Source: CAVPWP01 sp050789285
GTDB lineage: Bacteria > Pseudomonadota > Alphaproteobacteria > Rhodobacterales > Rhodobacteraceae
Direction: 5' to 3'
Length of the DNA: 64,000 bases
Assembly: GCF_050789285.1 (NCBI RefSeq)
Contig: NZ_JBOUVX010000003.1
Coordinates: forward strand, 310,001-374,000
The notes beneath the pieces are model-generated. The model saw nothing but the letters and a program-made list of their open reading frames with translations. It searched no databases and was not told the DNA's origin. The position numbers were made by a program, and so were the translations under genes. This document shows, piece after piece, positions 41,860-49,549 of this stretch (position 1 is its first letter; the number at the start of each line of letters is the position of its first letter).

Positions 41860-43233
41860 TCAGTCCGGGACGGTAAAGACCTGCCCGGGATAGATCAGGT
41901 CGGGGTCGCGGATGCGATCGCGGTTGGCCTCGAAGACGCGCACGTAAAGCAGGCCCTCGCCATAATTCTCGCGGGCGATCCCCCACAGCGTGTTGCCGGG
42001 CTGAACCGTCACCAGTTCGACCGGACGGGTGACCGTCGCGCCGTCGGCGGCGTCAAGCGCCTGAAGATCGGTGACCGCTTCGCGCTGGAACGGCGTCTCG
42101 GCGCGCGAGGTGACGACCCCGCCCGCGTCGAGTTCGTCCACGCGCAGGGTATAGACCCCGGTGTCGATGTCCGGAAGCTCGGTCCGCCACTGGCCCCCCT
42201 CGCCCACCTGAGTGGTCAGGAGAGGCGCGTTGTCGAGATAGACGCGCACGAAGCCTTCGCCCGTGGCGCGCCCGGCAAGCTGCACCTCGCCCGCCGCGTC
42301 GTAGCTGATCGAGTCGATGCGCACGCTGTCCATGACCTCGGGGCCTTCGCCGCCGGACTGAAGCACCTGCACCCCGTCGGCATCGGCCAGCAGCACGATC
42401 GGCGCGGTCTGGTCGGGCCCGGCCTCGGCGGACGCGGCGTCGACGGGCGACGCCACGGCTTCTGGCGCGGCTGCCGCATCTTCGGCCGGATCGGTCGCTG
42501 CGATGTCGACCCCGGCTTCGTCCGGTTCGGCGGCCGCCGCCTCTGCGACAGGCGGTTCGGTCGCCGTCGGTTCCGCGACCGATGGTTCGGCAGCAGGCGG
42601 TTCGGGCGTCGTGTCCGCAACCGCCGCCACCTCGGGCGATGGCGCAAGGATCACGGTCTGGGCCGACGTCGCGGCCTCGCCGCCCGCGTCCGGCGCGGCA
42701 AGCGAGATGACGCGCGGCGCGTCGGCCCGGCCGACGTCGAGCATGGCGACGAAGTTGCCGCGCGCATCCGCCTCGGCCGTGGCGACCGTGGCGCCGTCGA
42801 TCTGCACCTCGACCGTGGCGCCGGGCGCGGCGCGTCCGGCGATCAGCGCGTTGCCGTCGGGTTCGACCCGAACCACGTCGAATTCGGGGCGGGCATCGGC
42901 CCCGGTTTCGGGCGCGGCGGGCGTTTCGACGGCGGGCGTTTCCGCGGCGCTCTGCCCTGTGGCGTCCCCTGTGGTGTCCCCCGGCGCGTCCCCCGTGGCG
43001 TCCCCGGCGGCTTCCCCGGGCGTCGCGGCGTCCGATGCGTCAGGCGCCGACGTGGCGGGCCCTGACGCTGCCGGTTCGGGCACGGCGGCGATTTCTGCCC
43101 CGGGCGCGGCCTGGTCCCGCGGCGGCTGCTGGCGCGTTCCGTAGATCGCCACCCCCGCAACCACGACCGCCAGACCGCCAAGGATCAGATAGGCAATCCC
43201 GCGTTTTCCCTGCGCCGGCGCATCATCGGCCAT
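41860..43233 (-). CDS. LysM-domain inner-membrane protein with Ig-like segments
   Basis: A 457-residue protein with one N-terminal helix (GIAYLILGGLAVVVAGVAIYG), a Pro/Ala/Glu-rich linker, two beta-sandwich-like segments (EPDGNALIAGRAAPGATVEVQIDG and YDAAGEVQLAGRATGEGFVRVYLD), and a C-terminal LysM domain (VTVQPGNTLWGIARENYGEG). It is anchored in the inner membrane with LysM positioned to bind peptidoglycan. Two blocks of tandem repeats lie in the linker. The start is set by a GGGGGA box and the helix position. Confidence 0.87.
   Translation of the reverse strand: MADDAPAQGKRGIAYLILGGLAVVVAGVAIYGTRQQPPRDQAAPGAEIAAVPEPAASGPATSAPDASDAATPGEAAGDATGDAPGDTTGDATGQSAAETPAVETPAAPETGADARPEFDVVRVEPDGNALIAGRAAPGATVEVQIDGATVATAEADARGNFVAMLDVGRADAPRVISLAAPDAGGEAATSAQTVILAPSPEVAAVADTTPEPPAAEPSVAEPTATEPPVAEAAAAEPDEAGVDIAATDPAEDAAAAPEAVASPVDAASAEAGPDQTAPIVLLADADGVQVLQSGGEGPEVMDSVRIDSISYDAAGEVQLAGRATGEGFVRVYLDNAPLLTTQVGEGGQWRTELPDIDTGVYTLRVDELDAGGVVTSRAETPFQREAVTDLQALDAADGATVTRPVELVTVQPGNTLWGIARENYGEGLLYVRVFEANRDRIRDPDLIYPGQVFTVPD
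42551..42610. repeat. Four 15-bp tandem units in the LysM gene
   Basis: Four imperfect 15-base units encode a five-residue Pro/Val/Ala/Glu/Thr repeat (PPVAE, PTATE, PSVAE, PPAAE). They lengthen the linker without shifting the frame. Confidence 0.75.
42957..43016. repeat. Five 12-bp tandem units in the LysM gene
   Basis: Five imperfect 12-base units of the type CTGTGGCGTCCC encode a Gly-Asp-Ala-Thr-like tetrapeptide repeat near the N-terminus of the linker. Frame-preserving. Confidence 0.8.
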
Positions 43234-43336
43234 GGCAGCATCCCCCTTTGTCCTCGGCCATCCCCATGCCGAAGCTTGAGCGACCATACCAACCCCGCTA
43301 TCACCGGTCAAAACCCTTTGGCGAAAGCAGCTTATC

Positions 43337-43894
43337 ATGACAACCGCATCCCGTTCCGTCTGTGTGTTCTGCGGCTCGCGCTATGGCAGCGACCCGGCGT
43401 GGCGCGGCGCCGCCGAAGACCTTGGCCGCGGGATCGCCGAGGCGGGCTGGCAGCTGGTCTACGGGGCGGGCGACGTGGGGCTGATGGGCGCGGTCGCCAA
43501 CGCGGCGCAGGCCGGCGGCGCCGACACGCTGGGCGTAATCCCGATCCACCTTCTGTCCCACGAGAAGGGCCGCCGCGATCTGACCCGCTTCGTCGTCACC
43601 GAGAACATGCACGAGCGCAAGAAAGTCATGTTCATGAACTCGGACGCGATCGTCGTCCTGCCCGGCGGCGCGGGCACGCTTGACGAATTCTTCGAGGTGC
43701 TGACCTGGCGGCAACTGGGCCTGCACGCCAAGCCGATCCATCTTCTGAACGTCGCGGGCTATTGGGACCCGCTTCTCCGGCTGATCGACAGCGTCATCGC
43801 CACGGGCTTCGCCGAACCGAGCCTGCGCGCCTTCGTCGAGGCGCCGGACACCGTGGCGGCCTGCCTTTCACGGCTGGGCGCCCAGTTGTCCTGA
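43337..43894 (+). CDS. LOG-family protein (cytokinin-riboside phosphoribohydrolase type)
   Basis: A 185-residue Rossmann-fold protein of the LOG family. The PGGAGTLDEFFE motif near residues 113-124 is the family signature, with the upstream catalytic Arg region in NMHERKKVMFMNSDA. Bacterial relatives remove ribose 5-phosphate from nucleoside monophosphates; cytokinin production is not implied. The ATG is divergent from the LysM gene. A bidirectional hairpin follows the stop. Confidence 0.92.
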   Translation: MTTASRSVCVFCGSRYGSDPAWRGAAEDLGRGIAEAGWQLVYGAGDVGLMGAVANAAQAGGADTLGVIPIHLLSHEKGRRDLTRFVVTENMHERKKVMFMNSDAIVVLPGGAGTLDEFFEVLTWRQLGLHAKPIHLLNVAGYWDPLLRLIDSVIATGFAEPSLRAFVEAPDTVAACLSRLGAQLS

Positions 43895-43913
43895 ACCCGG
43901 GACGGACCGAAAA

Positions 43914-43944
43914 GGAAAGCCCGCCACAGGCGGGCGGGCTTTCC
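43914..43944. terminator. Bidirectional terminator between the LOG gene and sodB
   Basis: GGAAAGCCCGCC and GGCGGGCTTTCC form a perfect 12-base-pair stem with a 7-base loop. It sits between convergent genes and has A-rich and T-containing flanks, so it can serve both. Confidence 0.72.
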
Positions 43945-44000
43945 GGGTCGTTGGGGGGCGCGCGTGCCGGATCGCGCCGCGCCGTGTCCTGCGCCGGGCC

Positions 44001-44603
44001 TCACATCCGCGAGGCGACGTTTTCCCAGTTCACGAGTTTCTCGAGGAAGTTCGTCAGATAGGCCGGGCGCTTGTTGCGGAAGTCGATGTAGTAGGAATGC
44101 TCCCACACGTCACAGCCCAGAAGCGCGGTCTGCCCGAAGCACAGCGGGTTCACGCCGTTCTCGGTCTTGGTGACCTTCAGGCTGCCGTCCTTGTCCTTGA
44201 CCAGCCAGCACCAGCCCGATCCGAACTGGCCCGCACCGGCGGCGGCGAAGTCGTCCTTGAACTTCTGGACCGACCCGAAGCTTTCGGTGATCGCCTTTTC
44301 AAGCGCGCCCGGCATCTTCTTGGCTTCGCCCGGCCCCATCATTTCCCAGAACTGGTTGTGGTTCCAGTGCTGGCTGGCGTTGTTGAAGATGCCGTTCTGG
44401 GCCACCGCGCCGGCCTGGTAGGTGCCGGTGATGATGTCCTCAAGGCTCTTGCCCTCCCACTCGGTGCCCGCGATCAGCTTGTTGCCGTTGTCGACATAGG
44501 CCTTGTGGTGAAGGTCGTGGTGATACTCCAGCGTCTCCTTCGACATGCCGAGACCGGCAAGCGCGTCATGGGCATAGGGAAGATCGGGAAGTTCGAAAGC
44601 CAT
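44001..44603 (-). CDS. sodB: Iron superoxide dismutase
   Basis: A 200-residue Fe/Mn-type superoxide dismutase. Metal-binding elements are LEYHHDLHHKAYVD, ASQHWNHNQFW and CDVWEHSYYID. The Gln in ASQHWNH is the FeSOD-type outer-sphere residue. It converts superoxide to hydrogen peroxide and oxygen in the cytoplasm. It lies downstream of the sox operon with a 107-base gap, and a TTGACC on the minus strand near 44680 may be part of its own promoter. Confidence 0.95.
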   Translation of the reverse strand: MAFELPDLPYAHDALAGLGMSKETLEYHHDLHHKAYVDNGNKLIAGTEWEGKSLEDIITGTYQAGAVAQNGIFNNASQHWNHNQFWEMMGPGEAKKMPGALEKAITESFGSVQKFKDDFAAAGAGQFGSGWCWLVKDKDGSLKVTKTENGVNPLCFGQTALLGCDVWEHSYYIDFRNKRPAYLTNFLEKLVNWENVASRM

Positions 44604-44710
44604 GGTGATAGCCCCTCTGTTGGCGTGGCGTCAGACTGGCGCATACCTGTGCCGTGGGGGCCGCAAGGTCAACCCCGGACGACGCCGACGCGGGCCGCCG
44701 GCCGATGCCC

Positions 44711-45130
44711 TCAGCCAGTCCGGGCGCAGCCGCCGCGGGCGAAGAAGCGCTCTTGAAAGCCCAGGGGCACGGCGGTGACGATCAGCCGGTTCGGGGCCTT
44801 CTGCAACGAGGCGCGGAAGGTCATCGTGGCCTTGGCAAGGTTGAAGCCCTGCATCGGGATCGACCAGGTCACGACCAGCTTGGCGTCGGTGTTCTCGGTC
44901 ACCTTGCCCTGGATCGGGCCGCCATAGGTCGCGCGGATCAGCGGATCGAGAACCCGCACCGACCCGCCGTCGGGCGCGATCTCGAAGCGCATCCTTTCCT
45001 GGATGGGATTGGAAAAGCGCCCGAAGGCCTCGGTCGCGTAGACCCGCCGCTGGACCACGCAGTCCAGCGTTTCGGCCAGCGCCGGCGCGGCCGTGGCAAG
45101 AAGCAGGGCGGCAAGGGCGAGGCTGCGCAT
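44711..45130 (-). CDS. Small secreted protein coupled to soxG, unknown
   Basis: A 139-residue protein with a clear signal peptide (MRSLALAALLLATAAPALA). The mature part is beta-rich, with three Cys (in LDCVVQRR and the last residues GGCARTG), which could form a disulfide. Its start shares one base with the soxG stop (TGATG), so it is translated with the sarcosine oxidase operon. I do not recognise the family. Confidence 0.72.
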   Translation of the reverse strand: MRSLALAALLLATAAPALAETLDCVVQRRVYATEAFGRFSNPIQERMRFEIAPDGGSVRVLDPLIRATYGGPIQGKVTENTDAKLVVTWSIPMQGFNLAKATMTFRASLQKAPNRLIVTAVPLGFQERFFARGGCARTG

Positions 45131-45696
45131 CAGAAATACTCCACCCGGGCCTCGGGGGCGGCGGCATTGGCGAGCACGTCGAAGACGTAGCGCGCGACCG
45201 ACCGGAAGGCGACGATCTCGACGCTGTCGGGGCCAGGCATCCAGATGGCGGCCGCCACCTGTGCAAGCCGCGTGCGCCGCACCTCGCCCGGGCCGAAGGC
45301 GTCGGGGTGAAGGTCGGCAGGCGTCAGCTTCGACAGGACCTCGCGCGCGCCCGGGCCCTCAAGCCGGAACAGGCAGCGCGCGTCCGACACGTCGACCGCC
45401 AGATGGTGAGTGCCCGAAAGCGCGCGGGCCAGCGTCGCCGCGCCCCCGGCCGCCTCGGCGCGCGGCAGCAGCACCATCACCTCGTCGGGCGCCATCCACA
45501 GAAGACCGTTCTCTCCGGCAAGCGCGGCGCCGCGCGGGCCGGGAAAGTCCACCCCGGCCAGCTTCGCTGCCGCCGTCTTCAGCTTGGCCGAGGACAGATC
45601 GCCCTTCAGCGTGATCATGCCCCGGGGCGGCAGTTCCGTGATGCGGACGAGACCCTCGAAGGTCGCGCCGCCAAGCGGGCTGACGGGATCAGACAT
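45130..45696 (-). CDS. soxG: Sarcosine oxidase gamma subunit
   Basis: A 188-residue protein of the SoxG family, which is distantly related to the GcvT fold. ENGLLWMAPDEVMVLLP, HLAVDVSDARCLFRLEGPGAREVLSKL and RRTRLAQVAAAIW are typical. It belongs to the heterotetrameric enzyme that oxidises sarcosine to glycine with tetrahydrofolate accepting the methyl group. It overlaps soxA by eight bases. Confidence 0.9.
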   Translation of the reverse strand: MSDPVSPLGGATFEGLVRITELPPRGMITLKGDLSSAKLKTAAAKLAGVDFPGPRGAALAGENGLLWMAPDEVMVLLPRAEAAGGAATLARALSGTHHLAVDVSDARCLFRLEGPGAREVLSKLTPADLHPDAFGPGEVRRTRLAQVAAAIWMPGPDSVEIVAFRSVARYVFDVLANAAAPEARVEYF

Positions 45697-48600
45697 TCTG
45701 CTTCTCTCCCTCGGGGTCGTAGAAGACGGGGCTGACGATCCGCGCCTTCACCGTGCCGCCCTTGCCATTGGTGAAATCCAGAACCTCGCCCATGCGGTCG
45801 GGGCCATGGCGCACAAGGCCCATGGCGATGCCGCGCCCCAGCGTGGGCGAATGATAGGTCGAGGTCACGCGCCCCTGCGTGTTCCGCTGGCCGTTGGCAT
45901 TGCGGCCCGCGTCCAGCGCATAGGCGCCCTCGGGCAGGACCGAGCCGTCAATCGTCTCAAGCCCCACCAGCTTCCAGCGGGTCGGGTCGGTCATATGGGT
46001 CCGTTCCTGCGCGCGCTTGCCCAGGAAGTCGGCCTTCTTCTTCGACACCGCCCAGTCAAGCCCAAGGTCTTGCGGGATCACGGTGCCGTCGGTTTCGTCG
46101 CCGATCATGATGAACCCCTTCTCGGCCCGAAGCACGTGCAGCGCCTCGGTGCCGTAAGGCATGACCCCGAAGGGCTCGCCCGCCGCGACCAGCGCTTCCC
46201 ACAGCGCCAGCCCCTGCCCCGCGGGCACCGCGATCTCGTAGCTGAGCTCGCCCGAGAACGAGATCCGGAAGACCCGCACCGGAAACCCGCCCAGCGTGCC
46301 GTCGGCCCACTGCATGAAGGGCAGCGCCTCGGCCGAGACATCCATGCCGCCAAGCCGGTCCAGCAGGTCGCGGGCGTGCGGGCCGACGACGGCGATCTGG
46401 GCATAGGCCTCGGTCAGATTGGCGGTAAAGACCTTCCAGTCCCACCATTCACACTGAAGCCAGTCTTCCATATGCGCGTGGATACGATCCGCGCCGCCGG
46501 TGGTGGTGTGACACAGCCAGGTGTCCTCGTCGATCCGGGCGACCACGCCGTCGTCGATGAGAAACCCGTTCTCGTTGCACATCAGTCCATAGCGGCATTT
46601 GCCCACGGGCAACGTCGACATCATGTTGGTGTACATCATGTCGAGGAACCGGCCCGCATCGGGTCCCTTGACAAGGATCTTGCCAAGGGTCGACGCGTCC
46701 AGCAGTCCGACGCCGTCGCGGACGTTGCGCACCTCGCGCTGAACCGCCGCCTCGACGCTTTCGCCGGCGCGCGGGAAGGCATAGGGCCGCCGCCACTGGC
46801 CCACCGGTTCCCAATGCGCGCCCTGCGCCTCGTGCCAGCCGTGGATCGCGGTGCGCCGCAGCGGCTGGAACAGTGCGCCGCGCGCCTCGCCGGCGATGGC
46901 GCCCAGGGTGATGGGCGTGTAGGGCGGGCGGAAGGTTGTCGTGCCGACCTGCGGGATGGCTTCACCCAATGACTGAGAAAGAACGGCAAGACCGTTGATG
47001 TTGCTCAGCTTTCCCTGATCGGTCGCCATTCCCAGCGTGGTATAGCGCTTGGCGTGCTCGACGCTTTCATAGCCTTCGCGCGCGGCCAGTTCGACGTCGG
47101 ACACCTTCACGTCGTTCTGGAAGTCGAGCCACATCTTCGATTTCAGGTCGGCCCCCGCGGCCGCGGGCATCACCCAGACTGGCAGGATCGGGCCCTCGGC
47201 CGGTGCCTCGGCCTTTGGCGCCGCCGGGGCACGCTTGCCATGACCGGCCGCTTTCGCCGCGGCGACCCCCGCCCGATGACCGCTTGTCACGGCCGCCGGG
47301 GTCGTCAGGTCGCCGTCCGCCGCCCCCGCCGCCCGGACGAAGGGCTGGCCATCCGCGCCGGTCGGCGCGCGCTCGGCGTCGGGGCGGAACATCGCCTGCG
47401 CCTCGTCCCACCAAAGCTTGCCGCCGCAGTGCGACCAAAGGTGAACGACCGGCGACCAGCCGCCCGACATCGCGACAGCGTCGCAGGCGATCTCGTCCAA
47501 CACCGCGCCCTCGCCCGCCGCGGCGCAGACCGCCACGCCTTCGACCCGCGCCACGCCCTTGACCTTCGCCACGGCGCGGCCGGTCAGGATGCGCAGACCC
47601 TCGGCGCGCGCGGCCTCGACCAGTTCGCCGCCGGGGGCCTCGCGCGGATCGAGGATCGCGGGCACCTGAAGCCCCGCCGCCACCAGCGCCAGCGCCGTGC
47701 GGTAGCCGTCGTCGTTGTTGGTGACGACGACCGTCCGGTCGCCGGGCGAGACGCCGTAATCCACGACATAATCGCGCACGGCCGAGGCCAGCATCACCCC
47801 CGGCACGTCGTTGCCGGCGAAGCTCAGCGGCCGCTCGATCGCGCCGGTGGCCGTCACCACCTGCGCGGCGCGGATCTTCCACAGCCGCTGGCGCGGCCCG
47901 CCGCGGTCGGGGTCGTGGTCGGTCAGACGCTCGGCCGCAAGCACATAGCCGTGGTCATAGACGCCGGACCCCATGGTGCGCAGGCGAAGCCGGACATTGG
48001 ACATCGTTTCTAGTTCGGAAACGACCTTCTCGACCCAGGCGGCGGCCTCGATCCCGTCGATGGTGCCGGCGTCCGTCACGCGCCCGCCCCAGTGGGCCGT
48101 CTGCTCGACCACCAGCACCCGCGCCCCGGCCTTGCCAGCGGCGCGCGCCGCGGCCAGACCCGCGATCCCGCCGCCCACGACCAGCACGTCGACATGGGCG
48201 TGCATCTGCTCGTAGCGATCCGCATCGCGATGCGCGGGCGCCCGGCCCAGACCGGCGGATTGCCGGATGAAGGGTTCGTAGACGTGTTTCCAGAACGACC
48301 GGGGATGCAGGAACATCTTGTAATAGAAGCCCGCCGGCAGGAACCGCGACAGGAACCCGTTGACCGCGCCCAGGTCGAATTCGAGGCTGGGCCAGTGGTT
48401 CTGACTGAGCGCCTCAAGCCCCTCGTGAAGCTCGGTCGTGGTGGCGCGGGCGTTGGGCTCGAACCGGCGGTCGCGGCCCAGGCCCACCAGCGCGTTGGGC
48501 TCTTCCGCGCCGCTGGCCACGATGCCGCGCGGGCGGTGGTACTTGAAGGACCGCCCGACCAGCAACTGTCCGTTCGCCAGCAAAGCGGACGCCAGCGTAT

Positions 48601-48697
48601 CGCCCTGGCAGCCGCGCATCCGCTTGCCGTTGAAGGTGAACTCGACCGTCGCGGCGCGGTCGATTAGGCGGCCGCCCCGGGGCAGACGCGCGCTCAT
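45689..48697 (-). CDS. soxA: Sarcosine oxidase alpha subunit
   Basis: A 1002-residue subunit. It starts with a ferredoxin-fold region (FTFNGKRMRGCQGDTLASALLANG), followed by an FAD/NAD-binding flavoprotein part with VVGGGIAGLAAARAAGKAGARVLVVEQ. The C-terminal 400 residues are a GcvT-like folate-binding domain (VGLLDASTLGKILVKGPDA and SFSGELSYEIAVPAGQG). It overlaps soxD by four bases (ATGA) and soxG by eight. Confidence 0.96.
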   Translation of the reverse strand: MSARLPRGGRLIDRAATVEFTFNGKRMRGCQGDTLASALLANGQLLVGRSFKYHRPRGIVASGAEEPNALVGLGRDRRFEPNARATTTELHEGLEALSQNHWPSLEFDLGAVNGFLSRFLPAGFYYKMFLHPRSFWKHVYEPFIRQSAGLGRAPAHRDADRYEQMHAHVDVLVVGGGIAGLAAARAAGKAGARVLVVEQTAHWGGRVTDAGTIDGIEAAAWVEKVVSELETMSNVRLRLRTMGSGVYDHGYVLAAERLTDHDPDRGGPRQRLWKIRAAQVVTATGAIERPLSFAGNDVPGVMLASAVRDYVVDYGVSPGDRTVVVTNNDDGYRTALALVAAGLQVPAILDPREAPGGELVEAARAEGLRILTGRAVAKVKGVARVEGVAVCAAAGEGAVLDEIACDAVAMSGGWSPVVHLWSHCGGKLWWDEAQAMFRPDAERAPTGADGQPFVRAAGAADGDLTTPAAVTSGHRAGVAAAKAAGHGKRAPAAPKAEAPAEGPILPVWVMPAAAGADLKSKMWLDFQNDVKVSDVELAAREGYESVEHAKRYTTLGMATDQGKLSNINGLAVLSQSLGEAIPQVGTTTFRPPYTPITLGAIAGEARGALFQPLRRTAIHGWHEAQGAHWEPVGQWRRPYAFPRAGESVEAAVQREVRNVRDGVGLLDASTLGKILVKGPDAGRFLDMMYTNMMSTLPVGKCRYGLMCNENGFLIDDGVVARIDEDTWLCHTTTGGADRIHAHMEDWLQCEWWDWKVFTANLTEAYAQIAVVGPHARDLLDRLGGMDVSAEALPFMQWADGTLGGFPVRVFRISFSGELSYEIAVPAGQGLALWEALVAAGEPFGVMPYGTEALHVLRAEKGFIMIGDETDGTVIPQDLGLDWAVSKKKADFLGKRAQERTHMTDPTRWKLVGLETIDGSVLPEGAYALDAGRNANGQRNTQGRVTSTYHSPTLGRGIAMGLVRHGPDRMGEVLDFTNGKGGTVKARIVSPVFYDPEGEKQNV

Positions 48698-49017
48698 GCC
48701 CCGGCCCTCCAGCCCGGGCGCTTGGCGTCGATCGCGTCAAGAATCGCCTGCGGTGGCGCCGATGTCTGCGCCGGGTAGGTCCCGAACACCTCGAGCGTCA
48801 CGGTGCAGCGCGCGGCCAGGAACCACTTGCCGCAGCCATAGGCATGGCGCCAGCGCTCGAAATGGACGCCCTTGGGGTTGGCGCGGTGAAAGAGATACCC
48901 CTCGAAGTCGTCATCCGACGACCCCGGCCCGAAGCGCTTCAGATGCGCCTCGCCGCCTGGGGCAAGCTCGGTCTCGTCGGCGGCAATACCGCAGCAGGGA
49001 CAGGTCAGGATCAGCAC
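48694..49017 (-). CDS. soxD: Sarcosine oxidase delta subunit
   Basis: A 107-residue zinc-binding subunit. CPCCG at residues 6-10, the GGEAHLKR segment, and NPKGVHFERWRHAYGCGKWF are the family features. It binds zinc at the oxidase interface. It lies between the small membrane gene and soxA. Confidence 0.92.
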   Translation of the reverse strand: MLILTCPCCGIAADETELAPGGEAHLKRFGPGSSDDDFEGYLFHRANPKGVHFERWRHAYGCGKWFLAARCTVTLEVFGTYPAQTSAPPQAILDAIDAKRPGWRAGA

Positions 49018-49053
49018 GGCGCGGCCCCCTTGCGGGCGGCCATGCGCCCGACG

Positions 49054-49239
49054 TCAGAGATTTGGATAGATCGGCGCGGGCGGAACCGGCGTCTCGCCGA
49101 TGCCGTATCCGGTGTAGAGCACGTGGAAGAAAAGGACCACGACGATGGGAACAAGGATGCCCGCCGCCAGCCCCGCGATCTTGCCCCTGTGCCGGTGGAA
49201 GGTGTCGGCGTCGGGCAGGCGGGAAAGCAGGGCGTGCAT
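49054..49239 (-). CDS. Small single-helix membrane protein in the sox operon
   Basis: A 61-residue protein with a basic N-terminus, one long hydrophobic helix (GLAAGILVPIVVVLFFHVLYTG) and a Pro-rich tail ending IYPNL. It lies 36 bases upstream of soxD and in the same direction, between soxB and soxD, so it may be cotranscribed. I do not recognise the family. Confidence 0.55.
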   Translation of the reverse strand: MHALLSRLPDADTFHRHRGKIAGLAAGILVPIVVVLFFHVLYTGYGIGETPVPPAPIYPNL

Positions 49240-49358
49240 GGGGTCGTCTCCGGATCGTGTCGCCCCCGAGATATGGTCATGACGCCGCAGGTCAAGCGCG
49301 CCCCGTTGACCTTCGCACGCGGCAGGCGCATGTCAGCGCAAACAGCAAGGCAGGCCCC

Positions 49359-49508
49359 ATGGTTCACGTCATCCGCATCCTTCCGCTCGCAATGCTTCTC
49401 GTCACGGCCAGTATCGTGGTGTGGCGCGGGCTTGATGACCGCGCCGGCAAGGCGAAGTCGAAGCTTCGCAAGCCCGCCGAACCGCGCGGCTGGAAGTTCT
49501 GGCGCTAG
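49359..49508 (+). CDS. Possible 49-residue membrane protein, opposite strand to sox genes
   Basis: MVHVIRILPLAMLLVTASIV is a hydrophobic start, followed by a Lys/Arg-rich tail ending RGWKFWR. AAGGCAGG lies upstream of the ATG. It fills the gap between the small membrane gene and soxB on the other strand, where no other gene is read. Short hydrophobic ORFs arise by chance in GC-rich DNA, so confidence is limited. Confidence 0.4.
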   Translation: MVHVIRILPLAMLLVTASIVVWRGLDDRAGKAKSKLRKPAEPRGWKFWR

Positions 49509-49549
49509 CCACCCGGCCACGACGGCGGGGCGCAGGGCGGTCACGACCG

